Shown: positions 49,087 to 57,990, counted from the stretch's first letter. The stretch: DNA of 64,000 nucleotides from Streptomyces collinus Tu 365 (GCF_000444875.1 NC_021985.1:3791535-3855534); one strand, 5' to 3'. Numbers and translations: made by a program. Notes: generated by a model not told the origin, from the letters alone.

Positions 49087-50604
49087 TCAGCCCACCAGCT
49101 CGGGATCCCGCTCGGTCGCCGGGACCTCGTCGTCCGCCGCGCCCTCCACGTGCTGCGCCGGACGCTTCGGAAGGGCGGACATCAGCAGGAAGATCACGCC
49201 CAGGACCGCGGCGACCCACCACAGCGCGTGCTGGAAGGCGTGCACGAAGGCCGGACCCACCTGGGCGCGCGTCAGCCGGTCGCCGATCACCCCGAAGAAC
49301 ACCACGGAGACCAGCCCGAGGCCGAGCGCGTTGCCCATCTGCTGCACGGTGTTGATGAGACCGGACGCCGATCCGGCGTGCTCGCGCGGGACCTCCGAGA
49401 GCACCGCGTCCGTCAGCGGGGCGACGATCAGCCCCATGCCGGCCCCCATGACGACCAGCGGGAGGGCCATCTGCCAGGAGGCGATGGCGAGGCCGTACCG
49501 GTGGGCCTCCCAGATGTAGAGGAGCACACCCGTCGCCATCACCAGCGCGCCCGCCTGGAGCACCTTGCGGCCGAACCGCGGGACCAGCTTCTGCACCGAC
49601 ATCCCGGCCGCCGTGGACACCGCGAGCGAGAACGGCACGCCGGTCAGGCCGGCCCGCAGCGGGCTCCAGCCGAGGCCGAACTGCATGTACAGCGTCCAGA
49701 CCAGGAAGAAGATGCCGAGCGCGACCCCGAAGACGGTCTGCACGGCGATGCCGGCGGCGAAGCTCTTGACCTTGAACAGCGACAGCTCGATCAGCGGGGA
49801 GCCGTCGCGGGCCGCCTTGCGCCGCTCGTAGGCCACCAGCGCCGCGAACACCACGAGCGCGCCCGCCATGCACAGGTGGCCCCACAGCGGCCAGTGCAGC
49901 TCACGGCCGCGGGTGAGCGGGTAGAGCAGCATCAGCAGGCCGAGGGTCACGAGGGCGACGCCGACCAGGTCCAGCTTCAGTGCCTTCGGCGCGCGGGACT
50001 CGGTGATGTAGCGACGGCCGAGCAGGAAGGCGACGACGCCGACCGGCAGGTTGATCAGGAAGATCGGCCGCCATTCGAGACCGAACAGGTTCCACTCCGT
50101 CAGCAGGGCGCCCAGCAGCGGCCCGGAGACCGCGCCGAGGCCGACGACCGCGCCGAACAGCCCGAAGACCTTGCCGCGTTCGTGGGCGGGGAAGGTGGCG
50201 TGCACGATGGACAGGACCTGCGGGACCATCATCGCCGCCATGCCGCCCTGGAGGAGGCGGGAGGCGACCAGCATCTCCGGGTTCGCGGCGAACCCGCACA
50301 GCGCGGAGGCCAGGGTGAAGCCGCCGATGCCGACGAGGAACAGCCGGCGGCGGCCGTGGATGTCGCCGAGACGGCCACCGGTGATCAGGCCGGCGGCGAA
50401 GGCCAGGGCGTACCCCGCGGTTATCCACTGGATCTGGCTGAGCGAGGCGTCCGCGTCCCGCTGGATCGAGGGGATCGCGATGTTGACGATCGTGACGTCG
50501 ACGAGGTCCATGAAGGCCGCCGCCATGACGATCGCGAGCGCGAACCAGCGGCGGCGGTCGCCCGGTACCTGCTGCGTGCTGAGGGTTGGTTCCGTGGAGG
50601 TCAT
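49087..50604 (-). CDS. DHA2-type MFS drug exporter
   Basis: 505-residue EmrB/QacA-type antiporter with 14 helices. Family motifs are FMDLVDVTIVNIAIPSI in TM1 with the acidic residue, GGRLGDIHGRRR in loop 2-3, and motif C-like GPLLGALLTEWN in TM5. ATG 50604 lies 6 bases after a -10 TAGCTT (50611-50616), leaderless. Divergent from a WYL-type regulator 62 bp away, which most likely controls it. Substrate probably a hydrophobic antibiotic or dye, not predictable further. Confidence 0.92.
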   Translation of the reverse strand: MTSTEPTLSTQQVPGDRRRWFALAIVMAAAFMDLVDVTIVNIAIPSIQRDADASLSQIQWITAGYALAFAAGLITGGRLGDIHGRRRLFLVGIGGFTLASALCGFAANPEMLVASRLLQGGMAAMMVPQVLSIVHATFPAHERGKVFGLFGAVVGLGAVSGPLLGALLTEWNLFGLEWRPIFLINLPVGVVAFLLGRRYITESRAPKALKLDLVGVALVTLGLLMLLYPLTRGRELHWPLWGHLCMAGALVVFAALVAYERRKAARDGSPLIELSLFKVKSFAAGIAVQTVFGVALGIFFLVWTLYMQFGLGWSPLRAGLTGVPFSLAVSTAAGMSVQKLVPRFGRKVLQAGALVMATGVLLYIWEAHRYGLAIASWQMALPLVVMGAGMGLIVAPLTDAVLSEVPREHAGSASGLINTVQQMGNALGLGLVSVVFFGVIGDRLTRAQVGPAFVHAFQHALWWVAAVLGVIFLLMSALPKRPAQHVEGAADDEVPATERDPELVG

Positions 50605-50613
50605 GCGTCCAAG

Positions 50614-50645
50614 CTAGGACCCCAGTAGGTCAGATCATGTCCTAG
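50614..50645. promoter_or_regulatory. Inverted repeat in the MFS/WYL divergent promoter
   Basis: CTAGGAC (50614-50620) and GTCCTAG (50639-50645), 18 bases apart, symmetrically placed near the -10 of the exporter and upstream of the regulator gene. Plausible regulator site. Confidence 0.5.
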
Positions 50646-50666
50646 TGGTACGCCATCCTCGTAGGC

Positions 50667-51638
50667 ATGACGACGGACACTCCGGCACGGCTCCTCCAGC
50701 TGCTCTCCCTGCTCCAGACGCCGCGCGAGTGGCCCGGCGGCGAGCTCGCCGACCGGCTCGGGGTGTCCCGCCGTACCGTCCGGCGGGACATCGACCGGCT
50801 GCGGGAACTGGGCTACCCGGTGCAGGCCACGATGGGCGCGGACGGCGGGTACCGGCTGGTCGCGGGCAAGGCGATGCCCCCACTGGTGCTCGACGACGAG
50901 GAGGCGGTGGCGATCGCGGTCGGCCTGCGGGCCGGTGCCGGGCACGCGGTGGAGGGCGTGGACGAGGCGTCGGTGCGTGCGCTGGCGAAGCTGGAGCAGG
51001 TGCTGCCGGCCCGGCTGCGGCATCGGGTGTCCACACTGCAGGCCGCGACGACCCCGTTGACCAGCGGGGACGGGGCGAGCATCGCGCCGGAGACGCTGAC
51101 CCTGATGGCGTCGACGGTGGCGGGCCGGGAGCGGCTGCGCTTCGCCTACCGGGACAAGGAGGGCGGTGAGACCCGGCGGCTGACCGAGCCGCACCGGCTC
51201 GTCTCGACCGGGCGCCGGTGGTACCTCGTCGCCTACGACCTCGACCGGGAGGACTGGCGCACCTTCCGGGTCGACCGGGTGCGGGAACCGTTCGCCACCG
51301 GGGTGCGGTTCGCACCGCGGGAACTGCCGGAGGGCGGCGCGGCGGAGTACCTGCGCCGGTCCATCGGGCAACGGCAGGACCGGTACGAGTTCGAGGTCCG
51401 GTTCGCCGCCCCCGTGGAGACGGTGTCCGCACGACTGCCGGAGTGGCTCGGCGCACCGGAGGCGGACGGGGAGGGCGGCTGCGTACTGCGCGGCGCGGGC
51501 GGGGACCAACCGGAGTGGCTGGCGGTGCGCCTGGCCATGGTGGGCTTCGAGTTCACCGTACGATCACCGGCCGAACTGGCGGCCTGCGCACGGAAACTGG
51601 GCGACCGGCTGAGCCGCGCGGGTGGGGCGGCCGGGTGA
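50667..51638 (+). CDS. WYL-domain transcriptional regulator
   Basis: 323-residue regulator. The N-terminal DeoR/HTH_11 helix-turn-helix (ELADRLGVSRRTVRRDIDRLRELGY) is followed by the WYL domain with the core RRWYLVAYDLDREDWRTFRVDR (residues about 190-215), and a C-terminal WCX domain. WYL domains bind nucleotides or nucleic acids, and many such proteins control stress or phage-defence genes. Here the neighbour is an exporter. ATG 50667 is 7 bases after a weak -10 CATCCT. The last codons run into a 27-bp minisatellite. Confidence 0.9.
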   Translation: MTTDTPARLLQLLSLLQTPREWPGGELADRLGVSRRTVRRDIDRLRELGYPVQATMGADGGYRLVAGKAMPPLVLDDEEAVAIAVGLRAGAGHAVEGVDEASVRALAKLEQVLPARLRHRVSTLQAATTPLTSGDGASIAPETLTLMASTVAGRERLRFAYRDKEGGETRRLTEPHRLVSTGRRWYLVAYDLDREDWRTFRVDRVREPFATGVRFAPRELPEGGAAEYLRRSIGQRQDRYEFEVRFAAPVETVSARLPEWLGAPEADGEGGCVLRGAGGDQPEWLAVRLAMVGFEFTVRSPAELAACARKLGDRLSRAGGAAG

Positions 51639-51660
51639 ACTGTGCGGGTGGGACGGCCGG

Positions 51661-51741
51661 GTGAGCCGCGCCGGGCAGTGCGGCCCGGTGAGCCGCGCCG
51701 GGCAGTGCGGCCCGGTGAGCCGCGCGATCGCATGGGGGCAA
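51661..51741. repeat. 27-bp tandem repeat
   Basis: GTGAGCCGCGCCGGGCAGTG... repeats at 51661, 51688 and 51715 (third copy partial), between converging stops of the WYL and TetR genes; imperfect earlier units start near 51610. Confidence 0.8.
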
Positions 51742-51758
51742 CTGGACGTCACCTGGGG

Positions 51759-52649
51759 CTAGTCGGCCTCCTCCCAGGCGAAGTGAGCCAAGGCGTCGAG
51801 GTTGTGCAGGGCGAGCGTCGCCGGGCCGTTGGCGCCCGTGGGCGGCTCGGTGGTGGCGGCCCAGGACTCGACGGCGACCCGGATCGCCGCCCCCGCGACC
51901 GCCGCGGCGAAGCGCAGGCGGGGCGGGGCGGAGGCGGGGGCCGCCGGGTCCTGGTTCGGGTTCGGGTTCGGGTCCTGGTTCGGGTTCGGGTTCGGAGGCA
52001 GGGTCGGGTCTGCGTCTGGGGCCGGGTGCGGGTCCGGGGAGGGGTGCGGCTCCGGGTGGGAAACGTTGTCGCGAGTGTCCTCGCATCCGTCGGTGCGGCT
52101 CGTTCCGGCAGAGGCGGCGACCTCTCCTACGGCCGCCGCCTGCCTCGCGTGCGTCGACAGCCGGTGGGCCAGGATCTCCGCGAGCGCCCCCTCCTCCGCC
52201 TGGCAGACCTCGGCCCAGACCTTGCGCAGGGCGGGGCTGGCGTCGGCCAGCCGGATGAGGGTGCGCACCCACTCCCAGGCCGACGCCGAGACGCCGAAAC
52301 CGGGGGTGAGGGTCTCGCGGACCGCGTGCCGCAGGGCCTCCAGGACGCCGAGGGAGGCCGGGGCTGCGCGGACGGCCTCGGTCCAGCGCTCGGCGCCGGC
52401 CGCGTACAGCGGGGCCACCGCCTCTTCCTTGGAGGCGAAGTAGCGGTAGAAGGTGCGCGGGGCGATGCCCGCCGCCTGGGCGATGTCCTCGGCGCGGGTG
52501 GCGCGCAGGCCCTGGCGGACGAAGAGGGCCGCCGCCGCGCGGGCGATCTCCATGCGGGTCTCCGCCTTGCGGCGTTCGGTGAGGGACGCCGCGGGAGACA
52601 CGGGAACGTGCTGGTGGGCGGTGTTGCCGGCAGTACGGGGGGTGCTCAC
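51759..52649 (-). CDS. TetR-family regulator with Pro/Asn-rich insert
   Basis: 296-residue TetR protein. The HTH lies in LRATRAEDIAQAAGIAPRTFYRYFASKEEAV (residues about 48-78). The ligand domain is normal to about residue 170, then a stretch of alternating Pro with His/Asp/Asn follows (HPEPHPSPDPHP..., PNPNPNQDPNPNPNQDP, about residues 195-235). The last helix region (FAAAVAGAAIRVAVESWAATT) comes after it, so the repeat splits the ligand-binding domain. GTG start 6 bases after TAGCCT (52656-52661), leaderless. No obvious target gene adjacent. Confidence 0.85.
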   Translation of the reverse strand: MSTPRTAGNTAHQHVPVSPAASLTERRKAETRMEIARAAAALFVRQGLRATRAEDIAQAAGIAPRTFYRYFASKEEAVAPLYAAGAERWTEAVRAAPASLGVLEALRHAVRETLTPGFGVSASAWEWVRTLIRLADASPALRKVWAEVCQAEEGALAEILAHRLSTHARQAAAVGEVAASAGTSRTDGCEDTRDNVSHPEPHPSPDPHPAPDADPTLPPNPNPNQDPNPNPNQDPAAPASAPPRLRFAAAVAGAAIRVAVESWAATTEPPTGANGPATLALHNLDALAHFAWEEAD

Positions 52650-53172
52650 CTCGGCAGGCTATGCCGGTGTGGCAGAATCTGCCATCCGGCGGGCCACCCC
52701 GTGGTTCAGGTACGGGGTGGCCCACCACTCCACCCGCGGGAGACCGCCCGGCGACCTCATCATCGCGCCGCGAACCCGCCCCGGCAGCACGAAGCCCGCG
52801 GCGCGAAGCCTGCCGTAAGAAGGCCGCGGCGCGAAGGCCACCGTACGAAGGCCGCGGCACCCGGCTCCGGGTCTCGGCAGCACGAAGAAGCCGGACCCGG
52901 CGCCCAGGGGGGGGTGGGGCGCCGAGCCCGGCTCGGGAACGTCCCGGCGCTGGGGGGGTCGCGTCAGGACGTGGCTCACTCGCCCGGCCGGACCAGGTGC
53001 GGCCGGCCGGATGTGGGGGTGGGTGCGCGGGGCGGGGAGTGCGGTCCAGGACCCCTGCTGCGGGGCCCGGAATGGTTTTTCCCTCGGGACCGCGCCTTGA
53101 AGCGACGGTACCGCGCCATGTTTGCGCCGTCTTTCGCCACGGCGCACGCGCACCGCGGTGCCGTACCCCCGG
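52650..53172. other. 523-bp non-coding gap with operator, hairpin and 28-bp repeats
   Basis: No convincing gene. From left: TetR operator candidate (52670-52684); a 12-bp perfect hairpin GGGCCACCCCGT / ACGGGGTGGCCC (52691-52723); a 28-bp tandem repeat with starts at 52791, 52819 and 52847 (GAAGGCCGCGGCGCGAAGG core). The rest is GC-rich sequence with imperfect dyads up to the hrdD stop, where its terminator should lie. Confidence 0.65.
52670..52684. promoter_or_regulatory. Candidate operator of the TetR gene at 51759-52649
   Basis: TGGCAG-AAT-CTGCCA, a perfect 6-3-6 dyad only 9 bp upstream of the gene's -10 box. Confidence 0.55.
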
Positions 53173-54171
53173 TTACGCCGCCGCGTCGAAGCCGGTCTGG
53201 CGGGCCAGCTTCTTCAGTTCCAGCAGCGCGTGCTTCTCGATCTGCCGGATGCGCTCGCGGGTCAGGCCGTGCTCCTTGCCGACCTCGGTCAGCGTGCGCT
53301 CGCGGCCGTCGTCGATGCCGTAGCGCATCTTGATGATGGACGCGGTGCGCTGGTCCAGACGGCCGATCAGGTCGTCCAGTTCCTCGCTGCGCAGCAGGGT
53401 GAGGACCGACTGCTCCGGGGAGACCGCGGAGGTGTCCTCCAGCAGGTCGCCGAACTGCGTCTCGCCCTCGTCGTCCACCGGCATGTTCAGCGAGACCGGG
53501 TCACGGGACCAGTCGAGCACGTCCGTCACGCGCTCCGGCGTCGAGCCCAGCTCGGCGGCGATCTCCGCGGGCTCCGGCTCACGCCCGTGCTCGCGGTTGA
53601 ACTCGCGCTGCACGCGGCGGATGCGGCCCAGCTCCTCCACCAGGTGGACGGGGAGCCGGATCGTGCGGGACTGGTCGGCGATGGAACGGGTGATGGCCTG
53701 ACGGATCCACCAGGTGGCGTACGTGGAGAACTTGAAGCCCTTGCGGTAGTCGAACTTCTCGACGGCGCGCACCAGACCGGCGTTGCCCTCCTGGATGAGG
53801 TCGAGGAGCGGCAGGCCGCTGCGCGGATAGCGCCGGGCCACCGCCACGACCAGGCGGAGGTTGGAGCGGATGAAGACGTCCTTGGCCCGCTCGCCGGCGG
53901 CGAACAGGGACTCCAGCTCCTCGCGGGTGGCGTCCGTGGCGGACTCCTCCTCGCCGTCGAGGACCTGCCGCGCGAACACACCCGCCTCGATGGTCTGGGA
54001 CAGCTCGACCTCCTTGGCGGCGTCGAGCAGCGGCGTACGCGCGATCTCGTCGAGGTACATGCCGACCAGGTCGCGGTCGGCGATCTCGCCGCCATGGGCG
54101 CGAACACTGCTTGCCGAGTCGACCGTCTCGCCGGAGGCGGTCTTACGACGGGCGACGGCACGGGTTGCCAT
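53173..54171 (-). CDS. hrdD: RNA polymerase principal-like sigma factor HrdD
   Basis: 332-residue group 2 sigma-70 factor. Region 1.2 is DLVGMYLDEIARTPLLDAAKEVELSQTIE. Region 2 has FIRSNLRLVVAVARRYPRSGLPLLDLIQEGNAGLVRAVEKFDY and the -10 recognition helix FSTYATWWIRQAITRSI. Region 3 is HLVEELGRIRRVQRE. Region 4 has LTEVGKEHGLTRERIRQIE. The N-terminus MATRAVARRKTASGETVDSAS is that of HrdD. Region 2.4/4.2 recognition residues match HrdB, so promoter preference should overlap that of the housekeeping factor. GGGAG lies 5 bases before the ATG. Transcription from a SigR promoter upstream is predicted and is known for S. coelicolor hrdD. Confidence 0.95.
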   Translation of the reverse strand: MATRAVARRKTASGETVDSASSVRAHGGEIADRDLVGMYLDEIARTPLLDAAKEVELSQTIEAGVFARQVLDGEEESATDATREELESLFAAGERAKDVFIRSNLRLVVAVARRYPRSGLPLLDLIQEGNAGLVRAVEKFDYRKGFKFSTYATWWIRQAITRSIADQSRTIRLPVHLVEELGRIRRVQREFNREHGREPEPAEIAAELGSTPERVTDVLDWSRDPVSLNMPVDDEGETQFGDLLEDTSAVSPEQSVLTLLRSEELDDLIGRLDQRTASIIKMRYGIDDGRERTLTEVGKEHGLTRERIRQIEKHALLELKKLARQTGFDAAA

Positions 54172-54278
54172 GCGTGCTCCCTTGCGATGGTGGGCTGGCG
54201 GGTGGTCCTTGTGAACGCTCGGCTCTCCGGAAACTGTCTCTGGGGACTCTCCTCGAGTGCCCTGCATCCGTGGGAAAC

Positions 54279-54304
54279 AACGACTGGAATCCGGACAGAA
54301 TTCC
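54279..54304 (-). promoter_or_regulatory. SigR promoter of hrdD
   Basis: On the minus strand GGAAT (54300-54304) and GTT (54279-54281) are separated by exactly 18 bases, about 108 bp before the hrdD start. hrdD is a documented SigR target in S. coelicolor. Confidence 0.85.
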
Positions 54305-54361
54305 CAACCCGTCCCTCTATTTTTCTGATCATGCAGTACCCTGTCGGCCGCACAGTGATCC

Positions 54362-54511
54362 GTGAGGTCGTACGGACGTACAGAGGTGCAGGTCAGGGCG
54401 GGAGTCGAGGCCGGTACCGGCAGCCTCGGCATCCCCTGGGGTCACTGCGTGGATGAGACGGTCATCACGTTCCGTACAGCGGTCGTCACCACCGAGGAGC
54501 GCCGCCCTTGA
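54362..54511 (+). CDS. Possible 49-residue protein divergent from hrdD
   Basis: Frame from GTG 54362 reads MRSYGRTEVQVRAGVEAGTG then SLGIPWGHCVDETVITFRTA and VVTTEERRP. Codon choice is typical (GC-ending) and the peptide is balanced, unlike shadow frames. Its TGA overlaps a TTG (TTGA) that opens another frame (MTAPTPEDDVSGPK...), which runs antisense into the dioxygenase gene and looks cut off. Possibly an intact small gene followed by the remnant of a second one. Confidence 0.4.
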   Translation: MRSYGRTEVQVRAGVEAGTGSLGIPWGHCVDETVITFRTAVVTTEERRP

Positions 54512-54650
54512 CCGCTCCCACCCCGGAAGACGACGTCAGCGGCCCGAAGGTTGCCAGGGGGACACCCCCCGGCCCAGCCATCGGCGCCCATCGGCGCCCA
54601 CCGACCGTCACGGACGGACCCGCCCCCCACGGCCCAGCCCGGTCCGCCCG

Positions 54651-55439
54651 TCAGTCGAACTGCACCGACCGCTTCGCCATTCCCATCCAGAACCCGTCGA
54701 TCACCGACCGGTGCGCGCTCGGCCGGCCGCCCGCCTCCGCCGCGCCCATGGTCACGAACAGCGGGGCGAAATGCTCGGTGCGCGGGTGGGCGTAGCGGCC
54801 GGCCGGCGCCTTGTGGAGGAAGTCGAGCAGGGCGTCCCAGTCCCGGGCCTCCAGGGCCCGCCTGCCCCAGTCGTCGAACTCGGAGGACCAGCTCGGCACG
54901 CCGCCCGCGTGCCGCAGGGCGGCCAGGTTGTGCGTGAAGAAGCCGGAGCCGACGATCAGCACGCCCTCATCGCGCAGCGGGGCGAGCTTGCGCCCGATGT
55001 CCATCAGCCGGACCGGGTCGAGGGTGGGCATGGAGATCTGCAGCACCGGGATGTCGGCGGCCGGGAACATCTCGACCAGCGGGACGTAGGCGCCGTGGTC
55101 GAGGCCCCGGTCGGGGATGTCCTGGACGGGCATGCCGGGGGCGCGCAGCAACTTGCGCACGGAGTCGGCCAGTTCAGGGGCGCCCGGGGCGGCGTAGCGC
55201 ACCTGGTAGTAGTGCTCGGGGAAGCCCCAGAAGTCGTAGACGAGGGGGACGGTGTGCGTGGCCCCGAGGGCGAGGGGCGCCTCCTCCCAGTGGGCGGAGA
55301 CCATCAGGATGGCCTTGGGGCGCGGCAGGTCGGCGGACCAGGCGGCGAGCTGACCGGGCCAGACCGGGTCGTCGGCGAGAGGCGGGGCGCCGTGGCTGAG
55401 GTACAGCGCGGGCATGCGTTCCTGGGTGGCGGCGGACAT
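54651..55439 (-). CDS. DODA-type extradiol dioxygenase (YgiD/4,5-DOPA dioxygenase family)
   Basis: 262-residue LigB-like ring-opening dioxygenase. Metal-binding histidines are in YLSHGAPPL and VSAHWEE (about residue 50), with further family motifs PDRGLDHGAYVPL, GSGFFTHNL and RTEHFAPLFV. Acts on catechols with extradiol cleavage; natural substrate unknown. ATG 55439 with GGAG 9 bases upstream. Divergent from a MarR gene, a pairing common in bacteria for electrophile or catechol sensing. Confidence 0.92.
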   Translation of the reverse strand: MSAATQERMPALYLSHGAPPLADDPVWPGQLAAWSADLPRPKAILMVSAHWEEAPLALGATHTVPLVYDFWGFPEHYYQVRYAAPGAPELADSVRKLLRAPGMPVQDIPDRGLDHGAYVPLVEMFPAADIPVLQISMPTLDPVRLMDIGRKLAPLRDEGVLIVGSGFFTHNLAALRHAGGVPSWSSEFDDWGRRALEARDWDALLDFLHKAPAGRYAHPRTEHFAPLFVTMGAAEAGGRPSAHRSVIDGFWMGMAKRSVQFD

Positions 55440-55458
55440 GACGGCGACTCCAGATGTT

Positions 55459-55511
55459 TTAACTCTCAAGCTTTCCGGCACAGCCTACGCCCGACTTGTT
55501 CAACTTTCAAG
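55459..55511. promoter_or_regulatory. Two candidate MarR sites
   Basis: TTAACTCTCAAG (55459-55470) and TTCAACTTTCAAG (55499-55511) share the TT-n-AACT-n-TCAAG core in the same orientation, 41 bp apart. They are AT-rich islands in the divergent promoter, one near each gene start. Confidence 0.55.
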
Positions 55512-55535
55512 GAGACGGCTCGTACAGTGGGACCC

Positions 55536-56045
55536 ATGAACAGGGCAACGGACTCCGCAGGCCGGCACCGCTGGCTCACCGACGAGGAGCAGCGCGTCTG
55601 GCGCGCCTACCTGCACGCCACCACCCTCCTGGAGGACCACCTCGACCGGCAGCTCCAGCGCGACGCGGGCATGCCGCACATCTACTACGGCCTGCTCGTG
55701 AGCCTCGCCGAGGCGCCGCGCCGCCGGCTGCGGATGACGGAGCTGGCGATGCTGTCGAAGATCACCCGCTCCCGGCTGTCGCACGCGATCGCCCGCCTGG
55801 AGAAGAGCGGCTGGGTCCGCCGCGAGGACTGCCCGTCCGACAAGCGGGGCCAGTTCGCGGTGCTCACCGACGAGGGCGCCGAGGTGCTGCGCCGGACCGC
55901 GCCGGGCCATGTGGCCGCCGTACGGCAGGCGTTGTTCGAACGGCTCACCCCGGAACAGCAGAAGGCCCTCGGCGAGATCATGGAGATCGTCGCCGAGGGC
56001 CTTCAGCCCAACGAAGCGGGTGCGGACCTGCCCTGGCTCCGCTAG
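55536..56045 (+). CDS. MarR-family regulator
   Basis: 169-residue MarR protein. Helices W-LTDEEQRVWRAYLHATTLLEDHLDRQLQ form the dimer interface. The winged HTH is LRMTELAMLSKITRSRLSHAIARLEKSGWVRREDCPSDKRGQFAVLTDEG (residues about 60-115) with the DxR wing. ATG 55536 is 7 bases after TACAGT (55523-55528), so the mRNA is leaderless. Divergent from the DODA-type dioxygenase gene, which it probably represses. Confidence 0.92.
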   Translation: MNRATDSAGRHRWLTDEEQRVWRAYLHATTLLEDHLDRQLQRDAGMPHIYYGLLVSLAEAPRRRLRMTELAMLSKITRSRLSHAIARLEKSGWVRREDCPSDKRGQFAVLTDEGAEVLRRTAPGHVAAVRQALFERLTPEQQKALGEIMEIVAEGLQPNEAGADLPWLR

Positions 56046-56366
56046 CGGCCCGTTGTCAGCTCCGGTCCGCGCCTGGACCGGGGCTGGGTCAGCGGACCAG
56101 GCCCGGGTCCGGGGCCGGGGCCGGGCCGAAGACCACGGATCGGGCCCCGGGCCGGAGATTAGAGGCCGGGTCTCGGGCCGAAGACCGGGGGCCGGGTCCC
56201 GGGCCGAAGACCCCGGCCCGGCGAACCACGGGTCGGTCCGGGCCAGCGGCCCGGCGCCCGGGGTCAGCGGGCCAGAGCCGGGGTCAGTGGGCCAGAGCCG
56301 GGGTCAGCGGGCCAGAGCCTGCGGTCAGCGGGCCAGAGTCTGCGGTCAGCGGGTTAAGACCCGGGA
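56046..56366. repeat. Intergenic minisatellites, 20-bp unit and GGCCGAAGACC repeats
   Basis: The 321-bp gap between converging stops is almost entirely repetitive. From 56103 to 56215 it holds variants of CCGGGCCGAAGACCNNGG. From 56260 to 56362 there are five to six 20-21 bp units GGTCAGCGGGCCAGAGCCGG. No gene-like frame. Confidence 0.8.
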
Positions 56367-57905
56367 TCAGTGGGCCACCACCGGCACCGGCAGCTCGTCC
56401 TCGACGCCCTCGCCGGAGGCGACCGGGGTGCTGCCCGGCCGGCCCGCGTTGACGAAGGTGAAGGCGATCACCGAGGCGAGCGCCAGGATGCCGACGGCGA
56501 ACCAGATCGCGGTGCTGTAGCCGTGCACCATGCCCTGGAGCTTGACCAGCTCCTGCTGCGGCCTGGCGGCGGCACCGCCGATGTGGTCCGTGATGTACGA
56601 GGTGGTCGCGGACGCGGCGATCGTGTTCAGCAGGGCGGTGCCGATCGCGCCGCCCACCTGCTGCGAGGTGTTGACCATCGCGGAGGCCACACCGGCGTCC
56701 CGGGGCTGCACGCCCTGGGTGGCCAGCGACATGGCCGGCATGAACGCCGTACCCATACCGAGGCCGAGCAGCAGCATCGCGGGCAGCAGCTGGGTGCTGT
56801 ACGTCGAGTCGATCTTCAGCTGGGTCAGGATCAGCATGCCGAGCGCGGCGACCAGGAAACCGGGGCCCATCAGGAAGCGGGCCGGGACCCGGGTCATCAG
56901 CCGGGCGCCGATCTGGGTGGAGCCGGTGATCATGCCCGCCACCATCGGCAGGAACGCGAAGCCGGTCTTGACCGGCGTGTAGCCCTTCACGACCTGGAGG
57001 TAGTAGGTCAGGAAGAGGAACAGGCCGAACATGCCGATGATCGCGAGGCCGAGGGAGAGGTAGATGCCACCACGGTTGCGGTCGGTCACCACGCGCAGCG
57101 GCAGCAGCGGGGCCTTGACCCGCGACTCGACGAGGGCGAAGGCGACCAGCAGTACCGCGGAGGCGACGAACATCGAGACGGTCACGGCGTCGCCCCAGCC
57201 GTCGCTCTCGGCACGCGTGAAGCCGTAGACGAGGGAGACCAGGCCCAGGGTGGACAGGACCACGCCGGGGATGTCGAGCGGGGAGCGGTTGCGGCCGCCC
57301 TCCGGCTCACGGATGACGAAGTAGGCACCGGCGGCCGCGACGACGGCGAACGGGACGTTCACGAAGAAGGTCCAGCGCCAGTCCAGGTACTCGGTGAGGA
57401 AACCGCCGAGGATCAGGCCGACGGCACCGCCACCACCGGCGATGGCGCCGTAGATGCCGAACGCCTTGGCGCGCTCCTTGGCGTCGGTGAACATCACGGC
57501 CAGCAGCGAGAGCGCGGCCGGGGCGAGCAGCGCGCCGAAAACGCCCTGGAGGGCGCGGGCGCCGAACATCATCGACCCGCTGGTCGCGGCACCGCCGAGC
57601 GCGGACGCGGCGGCGAAGCCGGCCAGGCCGAGCACGAACGCGCGCTTGCGGCCCCACAGGTCGGCGATGCGGCCGCCGAACAGCAGCAGACCGCCGAAGG
57701 CCAGGGCGTAGGCGGTGACCACCCACTGGCGGTTGCCGTCGGATATGCCGAGGTCCTGCTGGGCGGAGGGCAGGGCGATGTTCACGATGGTGGCGTCGAG
57801 GACGACCATCAGCTGGGCGAGCGCGATGAAGACGAGCGCTTTCCAGCGGTTGGCGTCACCGCTCGGAGCGGCGGCGCCGCGAGCCTTGAGGGCTGTTTCG
57901 GACAT
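56367..57905 (-). CDS. DHA2-type MFS drug exporter
   Basis: 512-residue 14-helix transporter of the EmrB/QacA group. TM1 motif QLMVVLDATIVNIALPSAQ with the membrane Asp, loop motif GGRIADLWGRKR, and motif C GAIAGGGGAVGLILGGFLTEYLDWRW. ATG 57905 gives MSETALK; a GTG at 57917 (MGTS) is also in frame and neither has a clear ribosome site. A tetR gene lies 254 bp upstream on the same strand; the gap carries a 15-bp minisatellite. Likely exports a hydrophobic compound and is induced by TetR ligands. Confidence 0.92.
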   Translation of the reverse strand: MSETALKARGAAAPSGDANRWKALVFIALAQLMVVLDATIVNIALPSAQQDLGISDGNRQWVVTAYALAFGGLLLFGGRIADLWGRKRAFVLGLAGFAAASALGGAATSGSMMFGARALQGVFGALLAPAALSLLAVMFTDAKERAKAFGIYGAIAGGGGAVGLILGGFLTEYLDWRWTFFVNVPFAVVAAAGAYFVIREPEGGRNRSPLDIPGVVLSTLGLVSLVYGFTRAESDGWGDAVTVSMFVASAVLLVAFALVESRVKAPLLPLRVVTDRNRGGIYLSLGLAIIGMFGLFLFLTYYLQVVKGYTPVKTGFAFLPMVAGMITGSTQIGARLMTRVPARFLMGPGFLVAALGMLILTQLKIDSTYSTQLLPAMLLLGLGMGTAFMPAMSLATQGVQPRDAGVASAMVNTSQQVGGAIGTALLNTIAASATTSYITDHIGGAAARPQQELVKLQGMVHGYSTAIWFAVGILALASVIAFTFVNAGRPGSTPVASGEGVEDELPVPVVAH

Positions 57906-57990
57906 GGAGGTACCCACTTCGGGACTTCGTGACGGAAAAGAGCAGAAGAGAGGGAGGCCGGACGGAAGGAAGGACCGCCGAGCCGTTCGG

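Noticed and set aside
53122..54456. 444-codon plus-strand frame over hrdD
   Set aside because: Antisense shadow of a highly conserved sigma factor gene.
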